A model generated the notes under the pieces. It had not been told where the DNA came from. It was given only the letters and a program-made list of their open reading frames with translations, and did no database searches. 64,000 nt of DNA, taken from assembly GCA_033239005.1 (NCBI GenBank), contig BSQZ01000015.1, forward strand, positions 10,997,501-11,061,500. The letters are read 5' to 3'. Positions within the stretch are counted from its first letter, which is position 1. The number at the start of each line of letters is the position of its first letter. The translations under genes were made by a program, and so were the position numbers. Source of the stretch: Lamellibrachia satsuma (Eukaryota > Annelida > Polychaeta > Sabellida > Siboglinidae). This document shows, piece after piece, positions 62,655 to 64,000 of the stretch.

Positions 62655-63030
62655 TATAGCACCGTGAAGACACCGGTGTCATGATCTAGCACTGTGAAGA
62701 GACCGGTGTCCTGATCTAACACCGTGAAGGCACCGATGTCATGATCTAGCACTTTGAAGGCACCGATGTCATGATCTAGCACTTTGAAGGCACCGATGTC
62801 ATGATCTAACACTTTGAAGGCACCGATGTCATGATCTCTAACACTTTGAAGACACCGGTGTCATGATCTAGCACTGTGAAGACATTGATGTCATGATCTA
62901 GCACTATGAAGGCACCGATGTCACGATCTAGCACTGTGAAAACACCTGTGTCATGATCTAGCACTGTGAAGGCACCGATGTTATGATCTAGCACCGTGAA
63001 GGCAACGATCGATGTCATGATCTGGCACAG
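62655..63030. repeat. 30-bp minisatellite, about 12 copies
   Basis: Units of CACCGATGTCATGATCTAGC plus ACTTTGAAGG, 30 bp. Divisible by three, so periodic minus-strand frames (HDIGAFTVLD type) run through it. It lies about 0.5 kb upstream of the lectin D promoter. Confidence 0.93.
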
Positions 63031-63229
63031 CAATACGTAAAAGATGAGTACGATTTGTGGTTTTCTTTTAAATCGCTTAATCCTTTCATACCATACAGCT
63101 TAGAGTTTAGTTAATTAATTTTGAATGTATGTTAATTTGATTACGTGGCAACTTAGGACGCATGTGGAAGAGCACGTAGATGTTTGCTGACGTGTGTTGA
63201 TCGTCGTCACCGTATACAACCTCTCATCA

Positions 63230-63545
63230 TTAAATCAATGTTTACCAACATATCTCAGTTCGACATCCGATATTCCTGCTTGTTTACCACACACCTATTC
63301 ATTGTACTATTAGCTTTATTTATCTCCCACCTGCCCTACTTCCCCTGATTAGACGCGTCGAGGGTGTGTCACGTCGTGCCAGTCACCGTGTCACGTCACC
63401 ACACTGTGGGACGGTGGCTAAAATAGTCCGTGGTCAACACGAATGACTTTAGAGGCATGTTCGGTGGAGTGACGTCAAGTTGTTGCTAGGCATTCAGTGA
63501 AAGGTATATAATGCACGCCTTTACATCGTAGACGGCATATGTTCA
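63230..63545 (+). promoter_or_regulatory. Lectin D promoter
   Basis: Inverted and diverged relative of the A/B promoters. Shared words include CAGTTCGACATCCGATATTC, a GACGCGTCGAGGG block, GTCACGTCACCACACTG and CCGTGGTCAACACG. TATATAA is at 63505-63511. A consensus CRE, TGACGTCA, at 63470-63477 stands where A/B have TGACGCCA. The spacing from TATA to the UTR exon is kept. Confidence 0.75.
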
Positions 63546-63562
63546 ACTGCTGTGTTTTTACG
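63535..63562 (+). other. Lectin D 5' UTR exon
   Basis: GTTCAACTGCTGTGTTTTTA CG ends at donor |gtaagtag, matching the A and B 5' UTR exon donor. The start is estimated from the TATA. Confidence 0.65.
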
Positions 63563-63760
63563 GTAAGTAGGTTTGTAGGATATCGTTAAAAAGGGGACAT
63601 TTCTTATTTATTAACGATTCTCTGGAGCACTGCAACTTTGTTGTAGAAAACGATATGTTTTATTGCCAGTTCTACCAGAGCAAATTTATGCAAATGATTA
63701 TTTTACTTAGTTATGTTTATTTTCTTCCTTTAGGTATCAACATACGAAGACATCAATAAA

Positions 63761-63788
63761 ATGGTCAACCGATCGCTGATTTTAAGAG
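63761..63788 (+). CDS. Lectin D first coding exon, gene truncated by window end
   Basis: Acceptor ctttag|GTATCAAC at 63734 and ATG at 63761 give MVNRSLILR, then AGAG|gtatgt. It is the counterpart of MVSRSLIIA in A/B. The following exon would lie about 220 bp or more downstream, beyond or at the window edge, so the lectin domain is not seen. Whether D is functional is unknown. Confidence 0.75.
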
Positions 63789-63859
63789 GTATGTTTAGGA
63801 TTACACGGTATATTTAACAGTATACGTTTCAATCTATGATAGCTCTTTTACAATTAACA

Positions 63860-63921
63860 GTATGGTAGTATGGTAGTATGGTAGTATGGTAGTATGGTAG
63901 TATGGTAGTATGGTAGTATGT
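63860..63921 (+). repeat. 8-bp tandem repeat
   Basis: About eight units of GTATGGTA in lectin D intron 2. Confidence 0.95.
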
Positions 63922-64000
63922 TATTATTATCGTTTTTCAGCTTCCCGCCACTAAATGCTAGTAATATGAATATGTTTAAAAACAAAACTGAAAAATATAT

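Overview
This is animal nuclear DNA. Genes are spliced with GT-AG introns, intergenic space is AT-rich, and there are many minisatellites, decayed non-LTR retrotransposons, a tRNA-derived SINE and a piggyBac-like DNA transposon. The gene families (FAM110, XendoU/ENDOU, secreted single-domain C-type lectins) and retroelement types suggest a bilaterian invertebrate, perhaps a mollusc or other lophotrochozoan. The species assignment is inference only. No operons, CRISPR arrays or prokaryotic signals are present.

Layout. 1-9700 is repeat territory: two copies of a ~1.6 kb repeat in inverted orientation (430-2030 and 5450-7040), a partial third copy, a 34-bp minisatellite (4020-5250) and an L2-like LINE tail (7950-8645). 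9933-21632 is a FAM110-family gene whose three coding exons join in phase to 353 codons. Its long introns hold a CR1-like fragment, a hairpin, an internally deleted piggyBac element with TTAA duplications, a 39-bp array, and a 27-bp array carrying a SINE. 26720-30757 is a complete six-exon ENDOU endoribonuclease gene of 279 codons with both catalytic histidines and the catalytic lysine, and one GC-AG intron. 31873-38835 holds a 41-bp higher-order minisatellite, an E-box-rich repeat and a decayed but nearly full-length CR1-like LINE.

38866-64000 is a C-type lectin cluster. It contains a broken lectin exon (38866-38981), two recently duplicated minus-strand lectin genes (A 43270-45843, B 51964-54417; 201 codons each), a divergent plus-strand gene C (57293-60285; 205 codons) and the first exons of a plus-strand gene D (from 63545) cut by the window edge. 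A and B lie in a large direct tandem duplication (about 39262-50041 and 50163-57222). The two copies differ in length through minisatellite and microsatellite growth and a LINE insertion specific to copy A. A, B and D share a TATA promoter and a split 5' UTR, so they are probably regulated alike. All lectins carry signal peptides and are predicted to be secreted, but their ligands cannot be read from sequence: A and B have EPN, C has EPD. No physical or regulatory link between FAM110, ENDOU and the lectins is evident beyond proximity.
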